DNA of 64,000 nucleotides from Diadophis punctatus similis (Eukaryota; Chordata; Lepidosauria; Squamata; Dipsadidae): the NCBI GenBank assembly GCA_023053685.1, contig JALIGW010000001.1, positions 74,006,240 to 74,070,239 of the forward strand. Direction: 5' to 3'. Positions 1 to 10,189 of this stretch are shown in pieces (positions within the stretch are counted from its first letter, which is position 1; each line of letters begins with the position of its first letter). The notes beneath the pieces are model-generated. The model had not been told where the DNA came from, did no database searches, and saw only the letters and a program-made list of their open reading frames with translations. Both the position numbers and the translations under genes were made by a program.

Positions 1-1975
1 GTTTTGTAGATGTACGGAGTCACATTTAGGTGATATTGTGGCTTCAAAATTATGTTTTAAAAGTTTCATTTTTCATTTTTCTGACACTACATTTGTTAAC
101 CAAGATACAGCATGGGGAAAATAAAAACCAAATTGCTTTTGTTGAAATCATATCTTCTTCTGGCCTCCTGATGCGAAATAATTGGCAGCAGAGGGATTAC
201 ATTAAAATGTTCATTAACTGTGGATGAAAAAATGAAGCAAATAAATGTTGTGTTCTCTCTCTCTCAAAATGAGCAGTATAGATGTCTCTAAAAATAGAAG
301 GATCCAGCAGATAGTGTGAATTTATCCAGACTTATCTGAAAGTCCCAAGCATCTGAAAATATTTATTGGCAACCTTTTAATATTATAAAAGAGTCATTCC
401 ATACTTTCCTATACATGCACATTCCAGCAGCAGCCTTCTATCTCACCCATCTGCATGGTTGCAATCTGTTAGGTAAGAGGAGGAAATCTTTTTTGTCTGC
501 AAACAGTATAGAAGCCAAAAAGAAGCTTCCATACTCTTTTCCTTAACATGACTCATCCATGGACTATGTGACCATCAGATCAAAAATTCTTAATTTGTTC
601 CTTTGATTGGAATATTAATATTAATAGAGCCATGATACTTATTCATTTATCCTGCTTGCAAGATAGTTTTGATCATAAATTAAACATCAGTCAAGGGGGA
701 AGGACCCCACAGAATGAAATATGAGAGTTGTAAATATTATTTCTAACCTGTTTCCTCTATTGATTCAAAGTTTTTATTTTTAAAAAAAGTTTATGCTTAT
801 GTACTTAAAATCTTATCTTCTGCAGCGACCTGTTTATTGGGGCCAAAATTGTCAAATAATTTCATCCAATTCATTTTAGTTCCTAAAGCTGAAAACAACA
901 TTCTGATTTTTTTTTTCAAATTGCGGAGGAGGGAATCTCATACTTGATTGCTCTTCCTTGCTCTGATAAGATGGATCAGGATTTTAACACTCACTGGACT
1001 GTAAATGAATTTTTAGCTGAGCTGCACTGCTTGCCTTTTCTCCATATACTTTTGCTGGAAGAAGTTTATTAAAGTAGAGGTCTTGGCCTTTTGCGCAATA
1101 TTAATTCTATTATTCTATCTTGCAGTGGATTTACAGTATGTGTTTACAAGTTGATTCAGGAGGCTTGTGTTGCTAGTGTTAGATTAGAAGAAGAGATTTT
1201 CTGCTTTTGAGATATCTGAAGGTGTTTGTTTACTTATTTATTTGGGTTTTTTAGGTATACACTCCAACACAATAGAAGGATTAAAATAGTATATAATAAT
1301 AATGCAATAAAAATCCTGCAATAATAATAACAGGCCTTACCTCCATCATACTGAGGCATATCACTCTTGAAAACATAGCAATCCCATAGTTCAGAGAGGA
1401 AATCACTTATCATATCCAAAGGCTTTTTAAATAGCCAAGTCATGTCAATTTTTCTAAATGCTAACATAACCAGTGCTGACTGAGCTCAAGTTAGCTCCAG
1501 GTAGATATTAATGTTCTTCCTGATCTCAACCTTAATAATGCTTAAGAGGCAAGTATTTATTCTTTCCATTCTTGCGGGCAGTGTTTTGGAAGTTGTTATA
1601 GCTTCCCAACTCTATCAATTTTTTTTGAAATTTTTCTTACAGCCATCATTTATATCATTATATCTGCTTTTCTCAAATGCTTTCCTTGGATTGGAATGTG
1701 AAGACCTCATTTCTATGGTGGGGATATCTACCATAGACAATTTACAGCAATGTTGTATGTTTTCTTTCTCTTTTTCCATTAAATTTTTGTTCGCACTCTC
1801 TTCACCTGTAATCTGAATTTGGACATTAGCTGCTTTCTACTTAGTCAAGGTTAAAATCTTCAACCTTCTTACCACAGCAAGGTAAAGGACTTTTCAAGTA
1901 TAGGATGTCTTTTCTCCACCATAATAATATATTATTATGGTAACTTTGTTGCATCACTATTTTCAAAGATTAGGT
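1..1975. other. LYST intron, left part, no exon recognised
   Basis: AT-rich sequence upstream of the first LYST exon visible in the window. I looked for the preceding WD40 exon and did not find it, so the intron runs off the left edge. Short open frames occur on both strands (for example 1234-1467 on the - strand, 1511-1816 on the + strand) but none matches a family I know. Confidence 0.5.
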
Positions 1976-1984
1976 CCCAATATC

Positions 1985-2640
1985 AAATCAGATCAGATCA
2001 GATCAAATCATTTATTACAGCCATAAAGCCAGATAAAGTAAAATATCCAATAATAGAACTGTAACATATATCCATTTATCTCTCTCTCTCTCTCTCTCCC
2101 CCTCCACACAGTCCTCGACTTATGACCACAATTAACTCCAAAATGAATGTTGCTAAGTGAGACATTTAAGTGATTTTTTGCCCCAAATTATATCCTTTCT
2201 GCCACAGTTGTTAAGTGAATCACTGCAGTTGTTAAGGTAGTAACACAGTTGTTAAGTAAATCTGGGTTCCCCATTGACTTTGCTTGTCAGAAGGTCGCAA
2301 AAATTCATCACATGACCCTGGGACAGTTCAACTCTCATAAATATGAGTCAGTTACCAAGCATCTGAATTTTGATCATATCACTATGGGGATGCTACAATG
2401 GTTGTAAGGGTGAAAAATTGTCATAAATCAGTTTTTTCAGTGCCATTGTAACTTTGAATAGTCATTAAATGAACTGTTGTAAGTTGAGTACACACACACA
2501 CGTGCGTGCATGCAATATATACAGAAAAATGAGTATAATAACATCTAAAGATAAATAAGAGTACATATAATAAAAGAGAATAAAAATTGTATTATAAAAC
2601 ATGATGAATAAATAAGTGTCCAAACTTAGGTAATGGTGAC
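1985..2640 (-). repeat. LINE-like 3' tail with GATCA repeats, interrupted
   Basis: Tandem ATCAG/GATCA units at about 1987-2010 are followed by a 'ttattacagccataaagcc' type sequence, which looks like the reverse complement of a LINE 3' end with a microsatellite tail. Similar AT-rich sequence resumes after 2500, so the foldback element at 2111-2491 appears to sit inside it. The family is not certain. A TC dinucleotide run occupies about 2077-2098. Confidence 0.35.
2111..2491. repeat. Foldback repeat, GTCCTCGACTTA family, copy 1
   Basis: Begins GTCCTCGACTTATGACCAC and ends with the near-complement TTGTAAGTTGAGTAC, so it has terminal inverted repeats. The interior repeats 'gttgttaagtgaatc' motifs. 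A more decayed relative lies at about 8868-9215. This looks like an abundant non-autonomous squamate element; I cannot assign a superfamily. Confidence 0.6.
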
Positions 2641-2694
2641 ATATTGTGCGTGTGGTGCCACAAAACTGGAAAGATACTTTGGAGTCCTAGTCCA

Positions 2695-3058
2695 AAAGAA
2701 GTATTTTTATTTATTTGTATCCTGCCTTTATTATTTTTACAAATAAGTCAAGTTGACAAACCTATCCAACACACCTTCCTCCTCCTATTATCCTCACATC
2801 CTGTATTTATTTTATTTATTTATTTATTTTTGTCAAGTACGTGTTGGTAATATACATAGATATAACATTGTTTATATACATAAGATGAGAGGGAACATTA
2901 GGACAGGGACGGTAGGCACGCTGGTGCACTTATGCACGTTGGATTGAGAGAGAGTGACTGACCCAAGGTCATCCAGCCAGCTTTCATGGCTTTGGCGGGA
3001 CTTGAAACTGACTGCCTCCTGCATTCTAGCCTGGAGCCTTAACTACTAGAGTAGCAGT
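2695..3058 (-). repeat. MIR-like/tRNA-type SINE, split by a CR1 fragment
   Basis: Parts at 2695-2800 and 2947-3058 resemble the continuous copy at 24870-25090: 'gagagagtgactgacccaaggtcatccagcc' type text, then 'gcgggacttgaa', then 'ccttaactactaga'. Read on the - strand the last part resembles a tRNA-like SINE head. An AAAT-tailed CR1 fragment at about 2803-2946 separates the two pieces. Confidence 0.5.
2803..2946 (-). mobile_element. CR1/L3 LINE 3' end fragment with AAAT tail
   Basis: A TTTA/TTTATTT run is followed by 'ttgtcaagtacgtg' and then 'acattaggacagggacgg', with 'gcacttatgcacg' at the end. The same order recurs at 43175-43420, which defines a shared 3' end read on the - strand. It is 5' truncated, as usual for LINE insertions. 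Confidence 0.6.
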
Positions 3059-3384
3059 AAATTTCTTGAGATCCCTAATCTCTCTATTTCCTAAAAAACA
3101 CAGGAAGCTAAATGAACTTCAAGTGATGCTTGAACAAAGAGGTTCAATTGGCTGTATTAATTCTGTAGAATAATAGCCCAGTAAGCTAAGTTGAAGGTCT
3201 GCACACCAATAGACTTCACATAACTATTTCAGAGTGTTTTGAGGAAACTCATTTTGAAGAATTCTGTGCTTTTTCACATGTAAATACAATAATGTGACAA
3301 AGAAAGTACATCCCATGTAATTTTTTTATCTTTTTAACATATGTCAATATATCAATATATCATTAAACCAATTAAAGATGTAGA

Positions 3385-3730
3385 GCAGAGCAGAATAGAA
3401 TAGAATTCTTTATTGACCAAGTGTGATTGGACAAGGAATTTGTGTCCGGTGCATAAGCTCACAGTGTACATATAAACAGCAAGTAATAGGTCATAAATCA
3501 TAATCATAGTTACAATCATTAATCATAAGTTACAAACAACAATTGATAAAGCATAAGAAACCAATAGAAGATAGTAGGAAAGATGAGAAGATGAGAAAAT
3601 ATGAGATATGAGGCAGTGCTGTGGGAATTAAGTGTTTAGCAGAGTGATGGTACGGCGGGGGGGGGAGAAATGTCTTCATGTCTGGTGGTTTCGGCATGCA
3701 GTGCTCTATAGCGGCATCCTGAGAGGATAA
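3385..3730 (-). mobile_element. Snake CR1-L3 LINE 3' end with AATAG tail
   Basis: Starts with a short AATAG-type repeat ('agaatagaatagaat'), then 'tctttattgaccaagtgtg', and runs to 'ctatagcggcatcctgag'. This is the reverse complement of the 3' end of the CR1-L3 family known for seeding AATAG microsatellites in snakes. It lies directly against the truncated Tc1 relic. A G run occupies about 3656-3667. Confidence 0.7.
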
Positions 3731-4083
3731 TTTTTTTCAGTTGTGTGATATTTGAGAGGTTCCTTGCAAGCAGAGCCCTTTTCAAATCTCTATAAAGCAC
3801 CCCATGGGATTTTGATCCATACTTTTATTTGGTTATTCCAGATTTTCCATTTCTTTTTCTTTGTTTTCTTTCAGCCATTCCATGGTGGATACACTGGAAT
3901 GTTTAAGGTCATTTTCATATTGCATAGTCCACTTTCAGTTGAGCATCAATCTTTTGATAGATGGTCTCATATTACCCTCAAAGACTCTGTAGTAGAATAA
4001 AGAATTCATTATGGATTTTATGATGGTTAATTACCTAGGCCCTGATGCAGCAAAGTAGTCACATGCCATAGCATTTCTGCCAC

Positions 4084-4315
4084 CAGCAGTGAAATCTACT
4101 TACCTTTCCTACTGGTTCGGAAGTGCATGCACCCCCACTCCGCGCGTGCCTTTTTCACCTTCTGCGCATGCGCAGAACACTTTGCACATGCACAGAGGGT
4201 TAAAAAAAGAAAATGGTGGTGGGTGGGCAGAGCCTCGTGCTGTTGCCGCTACCAGTTCTCTGAACAACTGGCGCCCGCTGCTACCGGTTCGCCCGAACCG
4301 GTAGCATTTCACCCC
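4084..4315. mobile_element. hAT-like non-autonomous element, GGTGAAAT family
   Basis: Runs from CAGCAGTGAAATC to GCATTTCACCCC and is flanked by the exact 8-bp duplication TCTGCCAC (4076-4083 and 4316-4323). The interior holds an ACCGGTTCG/CGAACCGGT palindrome near the right end. An 8-bp duplication is typical of hAT elements. It interrupts the Tc1 relic between KHGG and FAASGP. Confidence 0.8.
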
Positions 4316-4342
4316 TCTGCCACCATGCTTTACTGCTAATAT

Positions 4343-4960
4343 TGTTCTGACCTAGGCTTCCTGATCAATAATACAGCACAAACAGCATCCCAAAAACCTT
4401 TTTTATTTTATCGGCTGGTAATTATTTTCATTCCCAGGCGTAATAAGTCCCAAACAATGATAACAAGTCAGACAACAGTCTTTTGGGGAAAGGCAGATAA
4501 GCACACGAACCTTGATCTTCCTTCACAAGCTCCCCCCAAAGACCAATTAGCAAGAAACTTGGCAAGACCAAACAGAAAACACAGAGTCCAAGCTAGAATG
4601 ACACGAGTTGAATGAAGTTGCTTCCTGCTACTAGCCCTCCCTTGTGCTCCACTTATATAGCCTATGGGAGGGGCCAATTATTTCCAAGCCTTACTCCCGA
4701 GTAGTCCTTCTCCTCTGTTCTTGCCTTCTGGCAACTCTGCGCATGCGTGCATTGAGAACAGGCTCACCCTGTTCTCTGCCTCGCTCATGTCAGCCTCTGG
4801 AGGCTCTGGAGTCGGGATAGACCTCCCAAATGGCCCAGGCTGGATCCCTGCCTCTGACACCGAGCCTTCTCCAGACTCCAGGCCTGGCCCATGTTCCTCC
4901 CCAGCCTCCTTGCTGTCCGACTCTGCCGCTAGCTCCGCAGGTCGCTGGCGGACCACAACA
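4343..4960 (-). mobile_element. Solo LTR of an LTR retroelement
   Basis: The 618-bp segment begins TGTTCTG and ends ACAACA (inverted TGTT/AACA ends) with the exact 5-bp duplication AATAT on both sides (4338-4342 and 4961-4965). Read on the - strand it carries a TATA box (TATATAAG near 4655) and, downstream, an AATAAA-like polyadenylation signal near 4400. No internal coding region is present, so it is the product of recombination between two LTRs. The 5-bp duplication fits Ty3/gypsy or class III elements; the family is not determined. Confidence 0.85.
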
Positions 4961-5412
4961 AATATCAGGTTCTTTTCCTGAAATATCTTTGGGTTTTGCC
5001 AAACAAATCTTTTGGTACTGTGGTCAAATATTGCTTTATCTTTCCAGAGTATATTATAGATAGATGTTCATGATTAAACTTTATTCTTGCTTTGATGTTC
5101 TTTCTGGACAACAGAAGTTTCTTCTTGGCATACCTCTATGTAGATCTAATTTGTGTAGTTTCTTTCTAATGGTAGAATCATGCAGATCAGTGGTGTGAGA
5201 GTTACAGGTGATCTTAGATACTTGCATTCTGCCTGACCTGATGTGGCAAATTGGTAGTTCTCCACTTGTAGATGATCTTCCGGGCAGTGGAATGTTTGAT
5301 ATCCTATTGTTATGTGAACTTTTAAAATTCTTTTGCAGTTTCATAGGGATTGATAACCTTTTTTCTGAAGACCACAAAGAGCTGTTTCGATCTAGGCATG
5401 GTAATAACACAC

Positions 5413-5904
5413 ACTAAAATAACAAAGAACAAATCAGACTAAATACTTGAATTTTAAATAAGACAGGTTCCTCCCAGATCCTCTCTAACAGTGTTCTAAT
5501 TATTTGCACCTGATGTGGTACAACGGATTCTAATTTTAGATATCTGAAGACGTGATAGTGTAGGAATGTACTTAGGTTTTTTCACATGGGAAATTTTCGT
5601 TTTTGTTTACTTACCATTATATAATAGACTACAAAATGTAAATGTGCATGATATTTGTTATATTATATCTCATTTATCAATTAGTATTGTTGAGATGAAG
5701 TTCAAATTTGTGTATGTTGAAATATGTGGAAAAAGTAAAAAAATTAAATGGGGTATACTTATTTTTTCACATTAGTATAATTTCTCAAGTGTTTTCTTAT
5801 ATCCTCAAATGAAAGTAAGTTTTTATTTTTCCATTGACAAAAAGTCTACGCAAAATCCAGTGACATCTTTTGTCTTTTAGTGATGAATTATATTACTCAG
5901 TTGA
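5413..5904. other. LYST intron, nothing recognised
   Basis: AT-rich sequence with no exon or clear repeat that I can support. The short open frame at 5566-5775 has no family signature. Confidence 0.4.
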
Positions 5905-6228
5905 GGGTGTGATGGCTCAGCGGTTAAAGACACTGAGTTTGTCAGCTAGAAAACTGACAGTCCGTGTTCAAGACCTGCAATGGGGGGAACTCTTATTACT
6001 TGCCCCAGCTCTGCCCACCTAGCATTTCAAAAGAATGCAAATGTGAGTAGATAAATAGGTACCACTTCAGTGGGAATATAACAGCGTTCCATGTGCCTTG
6101 GCATATAGTCATGCTGGTCACACGACTATGGAAATGCCTTAGACAACCCTGGCACCCTAAGAAATGGAGATAAGCACCGCCCCTAGAATCAGAAACGAGT
6201 GGACAGAGGAAACTTTTACCTTTATATC
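5905..6228 (+). repeat. Sauria-type tRNA-derived SINE
   Basis: The 5' part resembles a tRNA gene: box A-like TGGCTCAGCGG at about 5933 and box B-like GTTCAAGACC at about 5966. The body has 'acttgccccagctctgcc', 'cacttcagtgggaa', 'taacagcgttcc' and 'gagataagcaccgcccc', and the end is 'aacttttaccttta'. This order matches the squamate Sauria SINE, whose 3' end is shared with BovB LINEs. It is nearly full length and moderately diverged. Confidence 0.85.
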
Positions 6229-6424
6229 AACCAATTATAACCATTTTCATTACATCTTGTAGACATTGTTACTATCAGATGGTGGTATACAATTCACTGC
6301 TTCTATATGACTATAAACTTTTCTTTCCTTTGTTTTAGTAGAATTATTTGGATCCTATATGTTACTTTGTTTAATTGTGTTGTAGATTTTACTACACTTA
6401 TTCAATCATTTGACTATATTTCAG

Positions 6425-6581
6425 TTGGTGGTGGTAGTGATCTCAGACTCTGGACAGTCAATGGTGACCTGGTGGGACATGTGCATTGCAGAGAAATCAT
6501 ATGCTCTGTTGCTTTCTCCAACCAGCCTGAAGGAATCTCTATCAATGTGATTGCTGGAGGGCTAGAAAATGGAGTTGTGAG
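6425..6581 (+). CDS. LYST: LYST coding exon (C-terminal WD40 region, third from last)
   Basis: LYST is the large BEACH-WD40 protein that controls the size and traffic of lysosomes and lysosome-related organelles (the Chediak-Higashi protein). The translation contains [19 protein letters not shown] and then FSNQPEG and [10 protein letters not shown], which match the LYST C terminus as I remember it. LRLW is a WD40 strand-d motif. The acceptor is the CAG ending at 6424 and the donor is GTGAGT from 6582. The exon is in phase 1 and ends with the first two bases of an Arg codon completed in the next exon. No frameshift or stop is seen, so the gene appears functional. The preceding exon was not found in the window. 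Confidence 0.95.
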
Positions 6582-7152
6582 GTGAGTGATTTTAATAGAG
6601 CATTTTTGTTTTTAGAGATATATGTCACTTATAAAACCTTAATGCATTTTTGGATACTATTCAATGTGTGCATTGTTTTCACCCCAAAGTATCTGATTTT
6701 AAGATATGTGTGGTTGCTTTCTGGTTTTGTTCTATGGTGTAATGAAAATTTTTTCCTTCATTGTTCTACAAAGATTCTATTTTTATAGCTTTATTTCAGT
6801 ACAAAGAACAAAGAACCTTTGGAAATCTTAAAGGCTAATAATTGTGGCCCTTAAATGGCATGACTTTCACACACTGTAGCTCATTTCCTCAGATGTATGG
6901 GCATCCTGAGGACTGTAAACACATTGGGGAACATTACACATTCTTATTTTATTTCCTGCTTAGAGCTGAATCAATTATACAAACTAGCATTTATACTTGT
7001 CAAAGTTTTACCTCCATCATTTACCACTCCTATTACATTCAGCAACCAACCTTCAATTCCATATGCATCGAAATTTTGTAATTCAAATATATTCAGTTTA
7101 TCACTTATAGTCAATGCCTCCAAAGAATTGTGAAGTTGTGCCAAGGCAGTCC
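6582..7152. other. LYST intron, left part
   Basis: No exon, RNA gene or confident repeat seen. Short open frames here lack family signatures. Confidence 0.4.
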
Positions 7153-7160
7153 TTTTAGAT

Positions 7161-7603
7161 CAGGGGTGGCCAAACTGTGGCGCATGCGCCAAACGTGGTG
7201 CATTGGATGATTACAAGTGGCGCATTCAATACTTTAATTGGATGCTTTACTTTACTAACTTTGAAGAGTTATCTTCACCAAACGAGACTCTCCGGCAGCT
7301 GTAGCACCACCAGTGGGGTCCACGACAGTGATCACCCTCTCGTCCAAGAGATTATTTCTAACTATTGTAGATTGGTGCTCCAATAAACATGTGTCTTTTG
7401 AAATGGCGTAAATTAATTAATTGAATTGCGTGATTGGGTTATTCCTTTTCCTCCCTTAAGCAAAGCAGATCCTACCCCTATCCCTATTTTACAACCCCAA
7501 ACGTGAAAGTAAGAAGGTAAAAAACGTGCTTGAGTTGTATGGCGCATCTGAACTCGTCTGTGAAAAAATTGGCACATGGTATGCTTAAGGTTGGCCACCA
7601 CTG
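7161..7603. mobile_element. hAT-like element, CAGGGGTGGCC termini
   Basis: Starts CAGGGGTGGCCAAACTG and ends GGTTGGCCACCACTG, with the exact 8-bp duplication TTTTAGAT at 7153-7160 and 7604-7611. It is 443 bp long with no convincing transposase frame, so it is probably non-autonomous. It lies in the LYST intron between 6581 and 8527. Confidence 0.8.
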
Positions 7604-8526
7604 TTTTAGATTCTAGCATGGACCTCAGAATGTGGTCTTTTTTTCAGAAATAAGGCATAGGCAGAGCACAAGGCAGCATCCGTTCCAGTGAACTAGCTAG
7701 CATCCCATTCAAGGAATTGTGAAGTAGCTAGCTGTGTCTAACATCTATCAGCCAGTATCAGCCCTGACTTCTAAATCAATAAGTCCAGGGCAGGAAAGAC
7801 AAGCATTTATAGAGCCAGCCAAATATTAAAAATATATCTGGATGGTTGAACTTTTCTCTTTTTTTAGTTTTGAGTGTTTTTATAATTGATTTATGCCCAT
7901 AGATTATGCTTAGTGACTGGCTTGTTTGTCCCATGTAGGATGATGTCTATCATGAATCATTATATTGTAATGAAAGATGAGCAACCTAATGAACTTCTGA
8001 ATGCTGTGGATGTCTTGTAGTAATTTTGTGAGATCAAATATGGGGAAAATCTCGCTTAATGAAAAGATTTAAATCAGACTTTGTATCCAGGAATAATTTA
8101 TTACAATAAAGATTCAGAAGATAAAACAGAACTTTGGCGAGAGGGAATTTGCTTGACTATAATGATGGATCCTATCTATAAACAACTAGAAAAATGCTTT
8201 TGTTCAGGATAGACCAATGGTACAACTGACACATTTGGAAATAAGATGATATAATAAAAGGATTTTGATCTCTTCCAGCACAGCAGGCCTTCTCTCAAAT
8301 TGATTTCTGTCACAATAAAATGTAAAAGTCATAACAAAATGTATGTACAGTATGCATTAGTGCATCAGAATTATGTTTTTCAGTATTACATTGTTTTCTT
8401 CCATTTTAATTCAACAGATTATGCAAATCTGCAACATAACTTGAGCAAAAATCATGGCAGGATATAAAAGCAATTTCTGTCGTTTAGGTTGCACAAAGTA
8501 GCATTCATTCTGTCTTTTCTCTTTAG
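7604..8526. other. LYST intron, right part
   Basis: AT-rich and unremarkable. It ends with the polypyrimidine tract and CTTTAG acceptor of the next exon. No other feature supported. Confidence 0.4.
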
Positions 8527-8598
8527 ATTGTGGAGCACATGGGATTTGAAACCTGTCCGAGAAATTACATTTTCTAAATCAAATAAACCAATTGTCAG
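8527..8598 (+). CDS. LYST: LYST coding exon (penultimate)
   Basis: A 72-bp exon between the acceptor CTTTAG (8521-8526) and the donor GTAAAA (8599). It completes an Arg codon and then reads [15 protein letters not shown], continuing to NKPIV, the WD40 blade that follows the previous exon in LYST. It ends two bases into a Ser codon, so its phase fits both neighbours. The residues agree closely with the mammalian protein as I recall it. No disruption is seen. Confidence 0.95.
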
Positions 8599-8867
8599 GT
8601 AAAAAAAAGATCATTTGGTAGCATTTAGCAATTTATTTTTATGCCTTTTCCAAAAAGTTAATATAATTGTTGGAGTGCTTTGCGTATCTTTAGAGTTCCC
8701 TTAAGGTTTCTCTTTTGGAAGTAGCACTTAATAACTTTTGGTTTTAATTGAAGTGCCCACTGCCTAATATGACATTAAACTATCCCCATAATGTGTTCCT
8801 TGTTAAAATGCAGAATTAATCAAAGGGGGAAAGGTTAAAAAATTGTTAATATAACATCTTGCACTAA

Positions 8868-9215
8868 TACGTCCTTGCTTGGCAACGGCAATTAGGATCA
8901 GCAACTCCATCCCTAACTGTCATGGTTGCTAAGCCAAATATTATATGACCATGGTGGGCTTATCTCATTTCTTCTTTGGTTGTTAAGTGAATTATCACAG
9001 TTATTAAGCAAGACATAGCATGATCGTGACTTATGATTTTACTTCCACTTTCTGTATTAAGTCTGCTTGTAACAAACCAGTTGCCAAATGCCTGAATAGG
9101 GATCCCATGACTGTGGCATGTTGCAATGGTTACGAAAGCGAGGAATGGTTGCAAGGCTATCTTTTTATACCACAGTATAAAAGGCTGTTAAATGAGACAA
9201 TAAGTGAGGACTACC
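8868..9215. repeat. Foldback repeat, GTCCTCGACTTA family, decayed copy
   Basis: Shares with 2111-2491 the order 'cgtccttgcttgg', 'tggttgttaagtgaatt', 'gttgccaaatgcctgaat', 'atgactgtggcatgttgcaa' (in short pieces), and ends 'taagtgaggactac'. It is considerably more diverged than copy 1. Confidence 0.5.
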
Positions 9216-9439
9216 TGTATGCTTTATATATCCTCAAGTAATTTTTTGCACATCTATTCCATGGGGTTCCAGATCACATCAGTAAGGTTTGATAGGCTAC
9301 ACTGGATGGCGCGTATGTGATTGCTTATATGCCAGTTTGCTGTAGAGAGATATTTTTTGTAAACAATAAAATTCAATGTAAGCAGAAATATATGTATTCA
9401 GTGCAGAAAATGAGTAAGATTAACATTTGTATTGTCTTT

Positions 9440-9945
9440 ATTATTAAATTTATTTGCCTCTTATCTCATCATGGGACTACTCTAGGCAGCACATAACAAA
9501 AAAACCAAAAAACCCAAAACTGAAACCCTGAAGAAAAGGAAGTTTAAACAAAGCGAAAGTAAAATAGAACAATAAAATAACCAAAGGAAAGGAAACAAAG
9601 AAAAAAACATTAATATGATTAATTTTAAAAAAAGATGGATGAGTGGGGAGTAAAGTGCAGGGAGCTGGGAGCTGGACTCTGCTATCAGTCTAGCAGCCAC
9701 CTCAGAATTGAACTTCCCCATTGAGTCCACAGGCCAGGTCTTCAGGTTCTTACACAATGATAGGAGGTTGGAGGCAGATCTTACCCTGGAGGGCAGGATG
9801 TTCCAAAGGGTGACAGAGAAGGCTCTTCTTCTGGATCCTGACAGTCGGAATTCTTTGACCGAAGGGATCTACAGCAGGTCCTCCCTGCTGGCCCGAGTAG
9901 GACGGGCTAGACTTAGTGAGATTTTAGCCCATTTACAGGCTATAT
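9440..9945 (-). mobile_element. CR1/L3-type LINE fragment, 3' region
   Basis: On the - strand it reads 'LKTWPVDSMGKFNSEVAARL' in the position where other CR1/L3 copies read 'KTWLF', preceded by text that fits the 'LWN...LP..R' C-terminal part of the reverse transcriptase ORF. An A-rich low-complexity part (9495-9640 on the + strand) lies towards its 3' end. Fragmentary and inactive. Confidence 0.5.
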
Positions 9946-10050
9946 ACTTTTCTTTCTCTTCCTATCCCCATTTAATAATATATATATCCTAGGATGTAGG
10001 CTATCTGACAGACTTGTTTTTTTTCTTGTGTCTTTTTGAAAACTTTATAG

Positions 10051-10189
10051 CCTTACCTTTTCGTGTGATGGCCATCATTTGTACACAGCAAATAACGAAG
10101 GAACGGTGATCTCTTGGTGTCGCAAGGACCAACAGCGCTTGAAGCTTCCTATGTTCTACTCATTCCTTAGCAGCTACGCAGCTGGTTGA
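10051..10189 (+). CDS. LYST: LYST terminal coding exon with stop codon
   Basis: The acceptor is TTTATAG (ending 10050). The exon completes a Ser codon and reads [20 protein letters not shown], then [13 protein letters not shown], and ends with [12 protein letters not shown] and TGA at 10187-10189. This is the invariant LYST C terminus. The last WD40 blade has the usual GH...LYTA...W spacing. The three exons together give about 120 residues of a protein of roughly 3800. The downstream transcription unit, GNG4, is on the same strand with its promoter about 4.3 kb away. Confidence 0.96.

Larger units (their letters stand above)
3730..5412 (-). pseudogene. Tc1/mariner transposase relic, interrupted twice
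   Basis: Read on the - strand from 5412 downward, the translation shows the Tc1 order: a helix-turn-helix part near 5160-5100 (DSTIRKKLHKL, then MPRR), a part near 5040-4966 (WKDKAIFDHSTKRFVWQNP), KHGG near 4325, FAASGP near 4040, DLKHSSVSTMEWLKENK near 3900-3850, and an 'NITQLKK'-like end near 3745. The family is a DDE/D cut-and-paste transposase. This copy has many stops and frameshifts and is dead. A solo LTR (4343-4960) and a hAT-like element (4084-4315) interrupt it, and a CR1 abuts its 3' end. Confidence 0.85.

Noticed and set aside
1234..1467. 77-codon - strand frame with a splice-donor-like end (GGAGGTAAGG)
   Set aside because: The peptide looks fairly complex, but I recognise no family and see no partner exons.
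5905..5980. A tRNA gene
   Set aside because: The tRNA-like boxes are the head of a SINE; there is no intact cloverleaf and the SINE body follows directly.
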